This document shows positions 26,495 to 35,102 of a stretch of 64,000 nucleotides of DNA, piece after piece. This stretch comes from Lachnospiraceae bacterium oral taxon 500 (GTDB taxonomy: Bacteria > Bacillota > Clostridia > Lachnospirales > Vallitaleaceae). The translations under genes were made by a program, and so were the position numbers. Every line of letters starts with the position of its first letter. The first letter of the stretch is position 1. Location: positions 2,173,001-2,237,000 of the forward strand of contig CP027241.1 of assembly GCA_002999035.1 (NCBI GenBank), given 5' to 3'. The notes below the pieces were generated by a model. The model made no database searches. It was not told the DNA's origin and saw only the letters and a program-made list of their open reading frames with translations.

Positions 26495-26536
26495 GGAATG
26501 ATGGCTGGCTATGATTTTGCAGTCAGTCGTCATTCC
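26495..26536 (+). other. 16-bp hairpin between the two lyase genes
   Basis: 26495-26510 and 26521-26536 pair along 16 positions with three G-U wobbles. No T-run follows, so it is more likely an mRNA stability or processing element than a terminator. Confidence 0.5.
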
Positions 26537-26586
26537 TAAAAGCGAAACAAAAGGAAAAATCAGGGAAAAGGAGAAAGCGAGGAAAC

Positions 26587-29500
26587 ATGAAACAAAAATG
26601 GAGTAAAATAGCAGCGCTGTGTCTGGTCTTTACTTTACTGGCCGGGCAGCTGGCGGAGGCAGTCACGTATTCGGCTGACCGCAGTACATTTTTTGACGGG
26701 AAAAGACCAAATCAGTTTCAAAACACGAGCAATGAAATAACTATTAAATATGCGGATAATGATTTTCTAAGAGCCGGTCTGATTGGGTTTTCTCTGCCGC
26801 AGGAGGATTATTCGGCTGTAACCAAAGCAACACTACGGCTATTTTTGACGGCTGTTTCTCAAGTAAAGCCGCCTCATACGGTAACGCAGGCGGCCATTCA
26901 GGTTTTCGGCTTTGACTCGGCATGGGATGCGGCAACAGTCAACTGGGACAACAAACCGGATTTTACCGGTGAAGTCAAGGCGGGAGAAGCTTCTTTGCCG
27001 GAACAAGTAAATGAATGGATGGAAGTGGATATCACCGATTACTTCAAGGCCAAAGTGGCGAATAGTCGGGAGTTGTCCTTTCATTTGGTTGGTGATGCGG
27101 TTACAAAAGCACATATAAAAGTGGCCAGTGCCAATCACGGTAACCGTCCGCAGCTTGTTTTAGAAAAGTCATCAACTCCTCAAACACCACCGGCTTCCGG
27201 TGATACGCAAGTTGATGTCGATACAAATAATGTGGACAGAACAATCACAATGCAGGATCAGGATACGATGTTAAAAAGTCTTTATGTCAATCAAAAACAG
27301 CCCGATAAAAACCGGGATAAAACCGATACTTTGCTGGTCGGCAAGGAATATTCGACATATCTTTACACCGACAGTGTTAAGGTGGATACACCGGACAGTG
27401 CGTTTCTTCGCTTTTATGTCAAAGAGGACTATAAGACCGCGCCGATTCCGGTTGAGATCAGAGGTTTAAAAAATGCTGCAGTCGTTGATGAAAATACGAC
27501 ATATCAGCAGCCGGCCGAAACCGAAGCCGATGTCCTGTATGAACTGAATATTACCAATCAGGGCTGGTATACGGTTGATGTAACCGATTATATTAAAGCT
27601 CATTCGACTTACGGCTTTTATTTAAAAGCCAAAAATGATAATCAGCCGGTGGTTAAGATTGCTTCTTATCACAGCGAAAAAACGCCGGTACTGTATACAT
27701 CGGCCGGTGAAGATGAGTTTGACCGGCTGCGGCAAAAGTTTGCCATTCAAAAAGCGATGTATGATTTAAGCGACCCGCAAATTCAGGCAATGATCACGCG
27801 GATTGACAATCAGGCAGGGGAATATCTGACTAAGCTGGATACGGATCCTAACCGGACAGCGGTATTTACCAATTATCCGCTGAAGAAGGATAAGAACGGA
27901 AAGCCGGTTCAGGAAGCTGCTGCCACCAACAATATGCGGAATTCCTATGTTTGGCTGAATACCTTGCTTCGAGCTTATCATACTTACGGCAGCAAGTATG
28001 AAAATGACGCCCAGCTTTATCAAACGATTAAAGATGGACTGGAGCTCCTTTATCGAGTTCGGTACAATCCCTTTACCCGCGAAAACGGCAACTGGTGGCA
28101 GTGGGAAATCGGCGTACCCAAAGCTTTGGGAGAAATGATTGCTACCATGTACAGCGACCTTGCACCCGAGGTGCGGATGAATTACTTAAACGCTATTTTC
28201 CGTTTCCAGCCGAATCCGGAAAAATCGTATTATAACCGTAATTCGGAAAACCCAAAAGAAGCACTGCCCATGCAAATCAGTGTCGGTGCCAACCGGGTGG
28301 ATACCTGTATCGGCGATTTGCTCTTAGGCATCAGTGCCAAAAATCCGGATTTAATCCGCCATTCCGTAGAAGCGCTGCATGATGTTTATCAATATGTTGA
28401 TCATGGCGACGGCTTTTATCGTGACGGCAGCTTTGTCCAACACAATAATATCGCCTATACGACGGCTTACGGCATGGTTTTAATCAGCGGTTTGACCGAT
28501 TTGAATCAAAAACTGAAAGCCAGCCGCTGGCAGATTACCGACCCCGATTATCAAAATGTCTATGCTTGGCTGGAAAACTCCTTTATTCCGATGGTTTATG
28601 ACGGACAGGCGTTTCCGGTGACGGCCGGCCGAAGTTTGTCCCGGCAGCAGGGAAAAACAGAGAAGGGCAGCAATTACAGCGATGGCTATAAAATTGCCCG
28701 GATGCTGTATGCGGCGGCTCAAGATGCGCCGGAGGGCAAGGCCGAACAGTGGCGGTCGCTGGCACGGCGCTATATGGAAAAGAACAGTTTTTACGATGTC
28801 AGGGCTAATGCGACTAATCCTACTATGCTGAAAGAATATGAGGATTTACAGCAAAATGCAGCTATGGCAGAGCCATATATCGGCAGTCATGTGTTTGCCA
28901 ATATGGATCGGGTGATTCATCATCGGGGAAATTATGCGGTGGCTCTGGCAATGTATTCCTCTCGGGTTCAAAACTTTGAAATGATGAATGGGGAAAACCT
29001 AAAGGGCTGGAATCAGGGCAATGGCGCGCTGTATTTATTAAATGCCGACTGCGGTCAGTATGACGACAGTTACTGGCCAACGGTCAACCCGCTCCGGCCG
29101 GCCGGTGCGACCATTGATGTGGTAACACGGCTGTCGGTGGATCATAAAGAAGAGTTTACGATGAAGAGTGACTTTGTCGGCGGCGTATCGTTAGACGGTC
29201 TTTACAGTGCGGCGGCAATGGATTTGGCTGAACCGGTGCGTCGAAACGTAACCGCTTACAAAACCGATTTAAAGGCGAAAAAGTCATGGTTTTTCTTTGA
29301 TGATGAAATCATTGCACTGGGCAGCGGTATTACCTCGGGCGATGATCGTCAAATTGAAACGATTGTCGAAAACCGAATGATTCGTAAGGATGGCAGCAAT
29401 CAGGTCTTGATTAACGGTCAACCGGTTTTAGATACTTATCCGGCAGCACAGGAAGAGTTTAATGATGTCGCTTGGGCTTATTTAGAAGGGAATACCACTC

Positions 29501-30753
29501 CGGAAGCCTCCATCGGCTATTACTTCCCGCAGCCGGCAAAGTTAAGCGCTATGAAGCAAAACCGGACAGGTAAATGGCGTGACATCAACGTCAACGGAAG
29601 TGACGATGTTATTGAGCGCGGTTATTTCACCTTGTGGCAGGCTCATGGCAAAAAGCCGGTAAATGAAGCTTATAGCTATGCACTGCTGCCGGGCAAAACA
29701 GCCGAAGAAATGAAAGCTTATGCCGATGCACCGCAGTATGAAGTGCTGGCCAACACCGGTGAAGTACAGGCCGTTTATGAAAAAAGTTTAGGTATTTTGG
29801 CGGCCAATGTCTTTGCTGCTGGTGCAGATTTGCAAAAGGTCAAAGTGGATCAGCCTTGTTCGCTGATGATTGGACAAAAGGACGGTCGCTTGTCCGTAGC
29901 GGTATCGGATCCGACCATGAAGCTGACCGCACCGGTACGGGTAACATTTACCAATGAGAAAGAAATCGCAGTTATCAATCACAGCAGCAACGTGAAAGTT
30001 TTGCAGACGAAGCCGCTGCAGCTGGAAATTTCACTGGCCGGAGCCAAGGGACAGGCTGCTACGCTGCATGGGGAAACCAATTATTCACCGGCCACTCCTT
30101 ATTTGCCGCAGACTTCCGAGGAGACAAAGCCGCAGACGGAGAAAACACCGAGTCAGGAACCGTCCGTCACTAAGGAAGAAAATAATCAGCCGAAGCGCAA
30201 GGAAATGGCGGAGCGTTTAAGTGATATCCAAACTAACTGGGCAGGCGAGGAAATTCGGGAACTTGTAACGGTAGGGATTTTAAATGGTTATGCCGACCAT
30301 ACTTTCCGGCCGGAAGCTATGGTCAGCCGGGCGGAAACGGCACAGGTTTTATCCAATCTGCTGGATTATTCCGCCAAAGAGAAACATCCGCTGGCACAGG
30401 CTGACGGTCAGCCTTGGTATCAGGCGGCGGTCGAGAGGGTAAAAAGCCTTGGTCTGATGAAGGGTGCGGAAAACGGCAATTTCTATCCGAATCAATCAAT
30501 CAGCCGGCAGGACTTCTTTACGGTCTTGGGTCGTTTCGGCAACTGGCAGATAAACGGCCCAGAAGCGGCTGAAATATTAAAAGGCTTTGCCGACAGCGAC
30601 CAGGTGGCAGACTATGCCAAGCCGTATCTGGCACAACTGATAAAAATGGGCTTAGTGAAAGGCAGCAATGGCAGACTTTGGCCAGAGCGGCAGGTCACCC
30701 GGGCAGAACTGGCGGCAATGATCAGCCGGGTGCTAAAGGCAAAGAATAAGTAA
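26587..30753 (+). CDS. SLH-anchored surface PL8 lyase (hyaluronate/chondroitin lyase-like)
   Basis: 1388 residues. Signal peptide (cleavage near AEA at 24-26); two DNRLRE/CBM96-like beta modules (about 30-195 and 215-372, each with a WYTVDVTDY- or WMEVDITDY-type motif); PL8 alpha-toroid from about 376; beta-sandwich domains; a Pro/Glu linker; and three SLH repeats (about 1208-1388). Catalytic residues are Asn569 in GANRVDT, His619 and Tyr628 in QHNNIAYTTAYG, with the substrate-cleft aromatic patch N502-W503-W504. This matches streptococcal hyaluronate lyase. It should be held at the cell surface by SLH binding to wall polymers and release unsaturated oligosaccharides for the adjacent importer. 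Confidence 0.88.
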   Translation: MKQKWSKIAALCLVFTLLAGQLAEAVTYSADRSTFFDGKRPNQFQNTSNEITIKYADNDFLRAGLIGFSLPQEDYSAVTKATLRLFLTAVSQVKPPHTVTQAAIQVFGFDSAWDAATVNWDNKPDFTGEVKAGEASLPEQVNEWMEVDITDYFKAKVANSRELSFHLVGDAVTKAHIKVASANHGNRPQLVLEKSSTPQTPPASGDTQVDVDTNNVDRTITMQDQDTMLKSLYVNQKQPDKNRDKTDTLLVGKEYSTYLYTDSVKVDTPDSAFLRFYVKEDYKTAPIPVEIRGLKNAAVVDENTTYQQPAETEADVLYELNITNQGWYTVDVTDYIKAHSTYGFYLKAKNDNQPVVKIASYHSEKTPVLYTSAGEDEFDRLRQKFAIQKAMYDLSDPQIQAMITRIDNQAGEYLTKLDTDPNRTAVFTNYPLKKDKNGKPVQEAAATNNMRNSYVWLNTLLRAYHTYGSKYENDAQLYQTIKDGLELLYRVRYNPFTRENGNWWQWEIGVPKALGEMIATMYSDLAPEVRMNYLNAIFRFQPNPEKSYYNRNSENPKEALPMQISVGANRVDTCIGDLLLGISAKNPDLIRHSVEALHDVYQYVDHGDGFYRDGSFVQHNNIAYTTAYGMVLISGLTDLNQKLKASRWQITDPDYQNVYAWLENSFIPMVYDGQAFPVTAGRSLSRQQGKTEKGSNYSDGYKIARMLYAAAQDAPEGKAEQWRSLARRYMEKNSFYDVRANATNPTMLKEYEDLQQNAAMAEPYIGSHVFANMDRVIHHRGNYAVALAMYSSRVQNFEMMNGENLKGWNQGNGALYLLNADCGQYDDSYWPTVNPLRPAGATIDVVTRLSVDHKEEFTMKSDFVGGVSLDGLYSAAAMDLAEPVRRNVTAYKTDLKAKKSWFFFDDEIIALGSGITSGDDRQIETIVENRMIRKDGSNQVLINGQPVLDTYPAAQEEFNDVAWAYLEGNTTPEASIGYYFPQPAKLSAMKQNRTGKWRDINVNGSDDVIERGYFTLWQAHGKKPVNEAYSYALLPGKTAEEMKAYADAPQYEVLANTGEVQAVYEKSLGILAANVFAAGADLQKVKVDQPCSLMIGQKDGRLSVAVSDPTMKLTAPVRVTFTNEKEIAVINHSSNVKVLQTKPLQLEISLAGAKGQAATLHGETNYSPATPYLPQTSEETKPQTEKTPSQEPSVTKEENNQPKRKEMAERLSDIQTNWAGEEIRELVTVGILNGYADHTFRPEAMVSRAETAQVLSNLLDYSAKEKHPLAQADGQPWYQAAVERVKSLGLMKGAENGNFYPNQSISRQDFFTVLGRFGNWQINGPEAAEILKGFADSDQVADYAKPYLAQLIKMGLVKGSNGRLWPERQVTRAELAAMISRVLKAKNK

Positions 30754-30855
30754 ACTGCATTGTTGGCGGGGTTTTCTTGTTGCTCGAAACAATAAGTTCA
30801 ATATCCGCCAAAGGTGGAAGCAATCAAAAAACAGTTAAAAAAGACTGCTCATTCT

Positions 30856-30902
30856 AAAAAACCGTTCTTTTCAGAGAAAATTACTGAAAAGGGCGGTTTT
30901 TT
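30856..30902 (+). terminator. strong terminator after the lyase operon
   Basis: AAAAAACCGTTCTTTTCAG (30856-30874) and CTGAAAAGGGCGGTTTTTT (30884-30902) pair almost completely around a 9-base loop and end in a T-run. Confidence 0.85.
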
Positions 30903-30989
30903 AATATAAATTCTATATTTCATTCTTTTTTCTATTTTTTAAAAAATAAAAAATATATATTATTATAATGTTGTATTTTTCTAAAAATA

Positions 30990-31018
30990 TTGTCATTTAA
31001 AAGGATATGCGATATAAT
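30990..31018 (+). promoter_or_regulatory. sigma-A-type promoter
   Basis: TTGTCA (30990-30995) and TATAAT (31013-31018) are 17 bases apart. Transcription would begin near 31025, about 270 bases before the next gene. Confidence 0.65.
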
Positions 31019-31210
31019 AAGAACATCTAAAAGAGAGATGTCAGAAATGAAGGCGGAAATGTTGAGTATAGTTTGGATTTAAATTCTACGATAACGCCAA
31101 CGCCAATGCTTGCCCGAGAAGATACTGGGAACATGCCTTCGTGGAGTCAGTTGAAATATGGACTTTTGACTTCTGGGACGAATAATACTTTCAGCATAGA
31201 TTGCAGATGA
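31019..31210 (+). ncRNA. candidate untranslated leader or small RNA
   Basis: The segment follows a near-consensus promoter and precedes the gene at 31293 but has no convincing frame with a ribosome binding site. The only open stretches are a 14-codon frame (MSEMKAEML...) and one of about 55 codons without a start codon. The part near 31074-31109 (GGATTTAAATTCTACGATAACGCC) loosely resembles the loop region of the structured element at 15707-15742. No terminator hairpin is clear at its end. It may be only a long 5' leader. Confidence 0.3.
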
Positions 31211-31292
31211 TTTGTAAAAAGTAAACATTTATTTTTTGCCATCTTTCTTTTAAATAAAAGGATATATTAAATTTGGTAAAAAGGGGAAGACA

Positions 31293-32228
31293 ATGGATAA
31301 ATTAAAGAAAATAACTATTTTTACATTGATTTTTCAGTTGGTTGTAACGGCGAGTTTTCTGCCTGCACAGGCGGTGGTGCGGCCAAACAAGATAGTTGCT
31401 GATATTGCGGATATGACGATAATCATGAACTATGAAGATTATAAGAAGGATGGTAAGGATGGGTCTCCATATTTTGCAAATGATATGCTTTTATGTGAAT
31501 ATCCGATAGTATTGCATAAAAGAATTGTTTATATCCCGCTTACATATTATAACTGTATTTTACTAGGCTTAAATCTGGAATTGAAAGAGGATGAGATTTT
31601 CCTGTCAAAGTCGAACCCTGAAAAGCCAACAATGTATTTAAAAGATCAATCACATCCAAGAAGAGATAAAAAAACAATAGAGATGGCACTTCTGCCATAT
31701 CCTTTGAATCTATGCGGCGTGAAATACAGCGATTTAGAATATCCGGCTCTTTTTTATAAAAATATAGCATATCTTCCCTTGACATGGAAAGTTGCGCATG
31801 AGATTATGCAGTGGGATTATCGTTTTGGTGAAAAGGGAATCGAACTATACACCGACAGCTATTACTATTATTCGGAGGGCGATTCTCATTTTAAAATCAA
31901 CAAAAAGAGAGATTTAGCCGCTTCTGTATCACCGGGGAAAACTTACTATAAAAAAGGTGATACCAAAATATTTGCCTTTACAGAGCTTTACAATATGATT
32001 GGACCTTCTATGGGTAATATGGAGATTTTCAAAGGGGAAAAGAAAACAACTATTCCGGGCTACACCGGGCACGGTCAGAAGCAGGGGCCTTTATTTACGG
32101 TTGACGGTGAGTATATCTATACCGCTCATATTGAGATTGATCGCCATAGATATGGCTACTGTAAAATAAAAATGGATACCGGCGAAATAACTTATTTAGG
32201 TGGAGATAATTTATATTATGAGCCATAA
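31293..32228 (+). CDS. secreted stalk-domain (copper amine oxidase N-like) protein
   Basis: 311 residues with a signal peptide (cleavage near AQA at about residues 25-27). Two segments have the stalk-domain pattern in which a hydrophobic run precedes Y-(I/L)-P-L-T: YPIVLHKRIVYIPLTYYNCI and YPALFYKNIAYLPLTWKVAHEI. Such modules occur in exported Firmicutes proteins and probably mediate wall binding or assembly. The C-terminal half (after about residue 200) is not recognised; it contains a GYTGHGQKQGPLFTVDGEYIYTAHIEI segment that looks like a beta repeat. Gene and surroundings are AT-rich. It seems monocistronic. Confidence 0.55.
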   Translation: MDKLKKITIFTLIFQLVVTASFLPAQAVVRPNKIVADIADMTIIMNYEDYKKDGKDGSPYFANDMLLCEYPIVLHKRIVYIPLTYYNCILLGLNLELKEDEIFLSKSNPEKPTMYLKDQSHPRRDKKTIEMALLPYPLNLCGVKYSDLEYPALFYKNIAYLPLTWKVAHEIMQWDYRFGEKGIELYTDSYYYYSEGDSHFKINKKRDLAASVSPGKTYYKKGDTKIFAFTELYNMIGPSMGNMEIFKGEKKTTIPGYTGHGQKQGPLFTVDGEYIYTAHIEIDRHRYGYCKIKMDTGEITYLGGDNLYYEP

Positions 32229-32395
32229 GATTAAGAGAACTATCCAATCGGAAGCAGCTGGAAAGAGTTTTCGCTTGTTTTTTTATGGGTCAAGCCGCTT
32301 ATTTTTGCCAATATATTTTATCTTTTTTTTAACTTGTTTCTTGATTCATTCAGTGGTAAGATAAGGGGAAACAAGGTGAGTTATAGGAGATACAA

Positions 32396-33793
32396 ATGGC
32401 GATGGAAATAAAGCGAAACAGGGATCAGGAAATTGATATGCTAAACGGCCCGCTGGCAGGAAAAATTTTACGATTTTCCCTGCCTTTAATGCTGTCGGGA
32501 ATTTTGCAGCTGTTGTTTAATGCCGCTGATGTCATGGTAGTCGGTAAATGGGCGGGGCGACTGGCTTTGGCGGCGGTCGGCTCGAACGGCGCGTTGGTTA
32601 ATTTGCTGACAAATCTGTTTATGGGGTTGTCGGTTGGCGCCAGTGTGCAGGTTTCAACCAATTACGGCGCCGGCCGGCAGGAAGATGTCAGCAAAATTGT
32701 TCATACTTCGGTGCTGTTGAGCATTATTTCCGGCATCCTTTTAATGGCAATCGGGCTGATTTTTGCCAATCCTTTACTGAAAATGATGGGCACGCCGGAA
32801 GATGTCATCTCGCTTTCGGCGCTTTATCTCCGCATTTACTTTTTGGGTATGCCGGCTATGCTGCTGTATAACTTTGGCAGCGCGATACTAAGGGCCGTCG
32901 GTGATACCAAACGGCCGCTTTACTATCTGACGATTGCCGGAGTAGTTAATGTGGTGCTGAACATTCTGTTTGTGGTCGGATTTCATATGAGCGTAGTCGG
33001 CGTAGCTTTGGCGACAACGATTTCGCAGTGTATTTCCTGTTATCTGCTGGTGCGCCGTCTGCTGACAGTAGACAGCTGTATTCGCTTGTATATCAAAAAA
33101 TTAACCATATATAAGGACAAATTATTGAAAATTATTAAAATCGGTTTGCCGGCAGGACTGCAAGGTGTTGTTTTTTCTTTTTCCAATGTTTTGATTCAGT
33201 CCTCGGTTAATTCCTTTGGTTCTGTCGTCATGGGCGGCAGTACGATTTCGTCCAATGTTGAGGGCTTTGTCTATGTGTCCATGAATGCGTTTTCACAGGC
33301 GACTGTTACTTTTACCAGTCAAAACTTAGGGGCAGGCAAATATTCCCGGCTCAACCGTATCCTGATTAACAGCATGATTCTGATTTTAATTATCGGTGTT
33401 GTGCTCGGTAATGGAATTATCTTTTTTGGGCGGACATTTTTAGGTTTCTTTTCCCCGGATCCGGAAGTCATCGGTTACGGCATGCGCCGAATGGTTATTG
33501 TGCTAAGTGCTTATTTTTTATGCGGTATGATGGAGGCCGTTGTCGGCTCTCTGCGGGGCTTAGGTTATTCGGTTATGCCGATGATTGTTTCGGCATTTGG
33601 CGCCTGTGGCCTCCGCATTTTATGGATTTTTACGGTTTTTGTATGGGAAGGAAGCATAGAAAGCCTGTTCTTGTCCTATCCGGTATCATGGGCGGTAACA
33701 CTGGTGGTTCATTTGATTTGTTTCTGCGTGGTTCGTAAAAAGTTTCCGAAAGAGGATGCAGTCAAAGTGCGGCCGGTAATGGTGAATGGATGA
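32396..33793 (+). CDS. MATE family efflux transporter
   Basis: 465 residues with about 12 transmembrane helices and the twofold MATE repeat. The N-terminal half has PLAGKILRFSLPLMLSGILQLLFNAADVMVVGKWAG and the second half starts at about residue 245 (IGLPAGLQGVVFSFSNVLIQSSVNSFG). Such proteins export drugs or metabolites using H+ or Na+ gradients; the substrate cannot be told. AGGAG lies before the ATG. The hydrolase gene follows after 39 bases. Confidence 0.9.
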   Translation: MAMEIKRNRDQEIDMLNGPLAGKILRFSLPLMLSGILQLLFNAADVMVVGKWAGRLALAAVGSNGALVNLLTNLFMGLSVGASVQVSTNYGAGRQEDVSKIVHTSVLLSIISGILLMAIGLIFANPLLKMMGTPEDVISLSALYLRIYFLGMPAMLLYNFGSAILRAVGDTKRPLYYLTIAGVVNVVLNILFVVGFHMSVVGVALATTISQCISCYLLVRRLLTVDSCIRLYIKKLTIYKDKLLKIIKIGLPAGLQGVVFSFSNVLIQSSVNSFGSVVMGGSTISSNVEGFVYVSMNAFSQATVTFTSQNLGAGKYSRLNRILINSMILILIIGVVLGNGIIFFGRTFLGFFSPDPEVIGYGMRRMVIVLSAYFLCGMMEAVVGSLRGLGYSVMPMIVSAFGACGLRILWIFTVFVWEGSIESLFLSYPVSWAVTLVVHLICFCVVRKKFPKEDAVKVRPVMVNG

Positions 33794-33832
33794 TATAAGA
33801 AGTTAAGACATTAACAATATGAGGAGAGAAAT

Positions 33833-34648
33833 ATGATTTTTGAATGCAAAGGCGCGGCTTTTTATTATGAAATGATAGGCGAAGGAACCCCGATTTTGAT
33901 GCTGCATGGCTTGGGCGCGGATAGTGCCTTGATGAAGGGCTGTATGGAGCCGGTTTTGGAAAAAAGTCAATATCAGCGGATTTATTTTGATTTGCCGGGA
34001 ATGGGTGAGTCCGATGCGGATTTTACGCATTGTTCGGCGGATGGGATTTTGGAAGTGCTGACGGCTTTTATCCAAACTGTGATCCCCGGTGATTTTTTGG
34101 TAGCCGGCCAATCCTACGGCGGATATTTGGCCAGAGGTGTTTTATCGGCTTTTCCGGAACGAACGGCCGGCCTTTTCCTGCTTTGCCCGGTGGTAATCCC
34201 GGCGCGGGAAAAAAGAAGCCTGCCGCGGCCGGACAGTCAGCGCAAGAAAATTGATCCGGCTTTTTTCCAAACCCTGACGCAGGACGAACAAGATAATCTG
34301 CAAAACTTAATCCGAATCGATCAAGACAGATATCGGCGTTTTCAGGCAGAAATGCTCAGCAGCCAGCCAAAGGCCAATGAAAAGTTTATTCTTCAGTTGC
34401 TGCAAAATTATAGTTTTTCTTTTAACTTGGAGGAAAGAATCGGTCTGTATCAAAGACCGGTCAGCTTTGTGACCGGCCGGCAGGATATTACTACCGGTTA
34501 TCAGGATGTTTGGGCGCTGCTGGACAACTATCCCCGGGCCGGATTTTTCGCCATTGATATGGCCGGGCATGGTCTGCAAATTGACCAGCCGGAATTGTTT
34601 TCCGCATTGGTTCGGGAATGGCTGGAGCGAGTGGCGGAAGATGTATAA
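33833..34648 (+). CDS. alpha/beta hydrolase
   Basis: 271 residues with the alpha/beta-hydrolase fold: the HGLG oxyanion motif near residue 24, the nucleophile Ser94 in GQSYGG, an acid in TGRQDITT at about 220, and His246 in GHGLQ. The order Ser-Asp-His fits the catalytic triad. The substrate is unknown; size and fold suit esterases, peptidases of the proline iminopeptidase type, or lactonases. GAGGAGAG precedes the ATG. It may be cotranscribed with the MATE gene. Confidence 0.85.
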   Translation: MIFECKGAAFYYEMIGEGTPILMLHGLGADSALMKGCMEPVLEKSQYQRIYFDLPGMGESDADFTHCSADGILEVLTAFIQTVIPGDFLVAGQSYGGYLARGVLSAFPERTAGLFLLCPVVIPAREKRSLPRPDSQRKKIDPAFFQTLTQDEQDNLQNLIRIDQDRYRRFQAEMLSSQPKANEKFILQLLQNYSFSFNLEERIGLYQRPVSFVTGRQDITTGYQDVWALLDNYPRAGFFAIDMAGHGLQIDQPELFSALVREWLERVAEDV

Positions 34649-34651
34649 TAT

Positions 34652-34786
34652 AGTTCAGTCAAGCCGCTGATAATTCGCTGTAAGAGAATTATCAGCATAT
34701 TCCGCAAATAGGCAATGATACTTGATATGCCTTTGGAGAGCAAGCTCTCCCGGCATATCAAGTATCATTACCTGCTTGCCTGAACT
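34652..34786. repeat. multi-arm palindromic element
   Basis: The outer stem AGTTCAGTCAAGC (34652-34664) / GCTTGCCTGAACT (34774-34786) has one mismatch. Inside are a perfect 11-bp arm (34666-34676 with 34686-34696) and a perfect 18-bp arm (34714-34731 with 34752-34769) capped by GGAGAGC/GCTCTCC. The plan resembles the cloverleaf repeats at 16178 and 46421, but the sequence differs. It follows the hydrolase stop and precedes the 6S RNA promoter. Confidence 0.65.
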
Positions 34787-34801
34787 TTTAGCAAAATTTA
34801 C

Positions 34802-34829
34802 TTGATTTTTTTGGAAAAAGGCTTATAAT
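34802..34829 (+). promoter_or_regulatory. promoter of the 6S RNA
   Basis: TTGATT (34802-34807) and TATAAT (34824-34829) are 16 bases apart, and transcription would start close to the 5' end of the closing stem of the RNA. Confidence 0.65.
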
Positions 34830-34837
34830 TAAAATAT

Positions 34838-35007
34838 GTTCTGAGATGTTCGATGGCTCATTATTTTGAACCAACACATTAAATATGGGAATTTTATATC
34901 TTATGACAGATGTGGAGCCTTGCCTGGACTTGGTAGACAGAAGTTGTAATGCGAGTACCCACCCAGTTACATACTGGGGTCAAAATTTGAGAACGGCATT
35001 TTGGATA
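34838..35007 (+). ncRNA. ssrS: 6S RNA
   Basis: About 170 nt between a promoter and a terminator, without a reading frame. The 5' end TTCTGAGATGTTC pairs with the 3' GAAC-GGC-ATTTTGGA with a bulged GGC, as in Firmicutes 6S RNAs. Internal TTTTGAACCAACA and GAGTACCCACCC also recall that group. 6S RNA mimics an open promoter and holds sigma-A RNA polymerase in stationary phase. The assignment is by eye; a covariance-model search would settle it. hflK lies downstream beyond the terminator. Confidence 0.7.
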
Positions 35008-35008
35008 T

Positions 35009-35052
35009 AAAAAAGAGGCATATACCAAGCGATTGGTTTAAGCCTCTTTTTT
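35009..35052 (+). terminator. terminator of the 6S RNA
   Basis: AAAAAAGAGGC (35009-35019) pairs with GCCTCTTTTTT (35042-35052), with CCAA/TTGG further inside, ending in T6. Confidence 0.85.
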
Positions 35053-35102
35053 CCGAAGCATGAAAATACTGTTGATTTTTAAAGAGATAAAGGAGAACTC
35101 TA

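Larger units (their letters stand above)
30754..31292. other. gene-free region with terminator, promoter and possible small RNA
   Basis: After the lyase comes the terminator at 30856-30902. Then follows an AT-rich stretch with a consensus promoter (30990-31018) and about 190 bases without a credible gene (see 31019-31210). Only very short frames with no good ribosome binding site are present. Confidence 0.5.
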
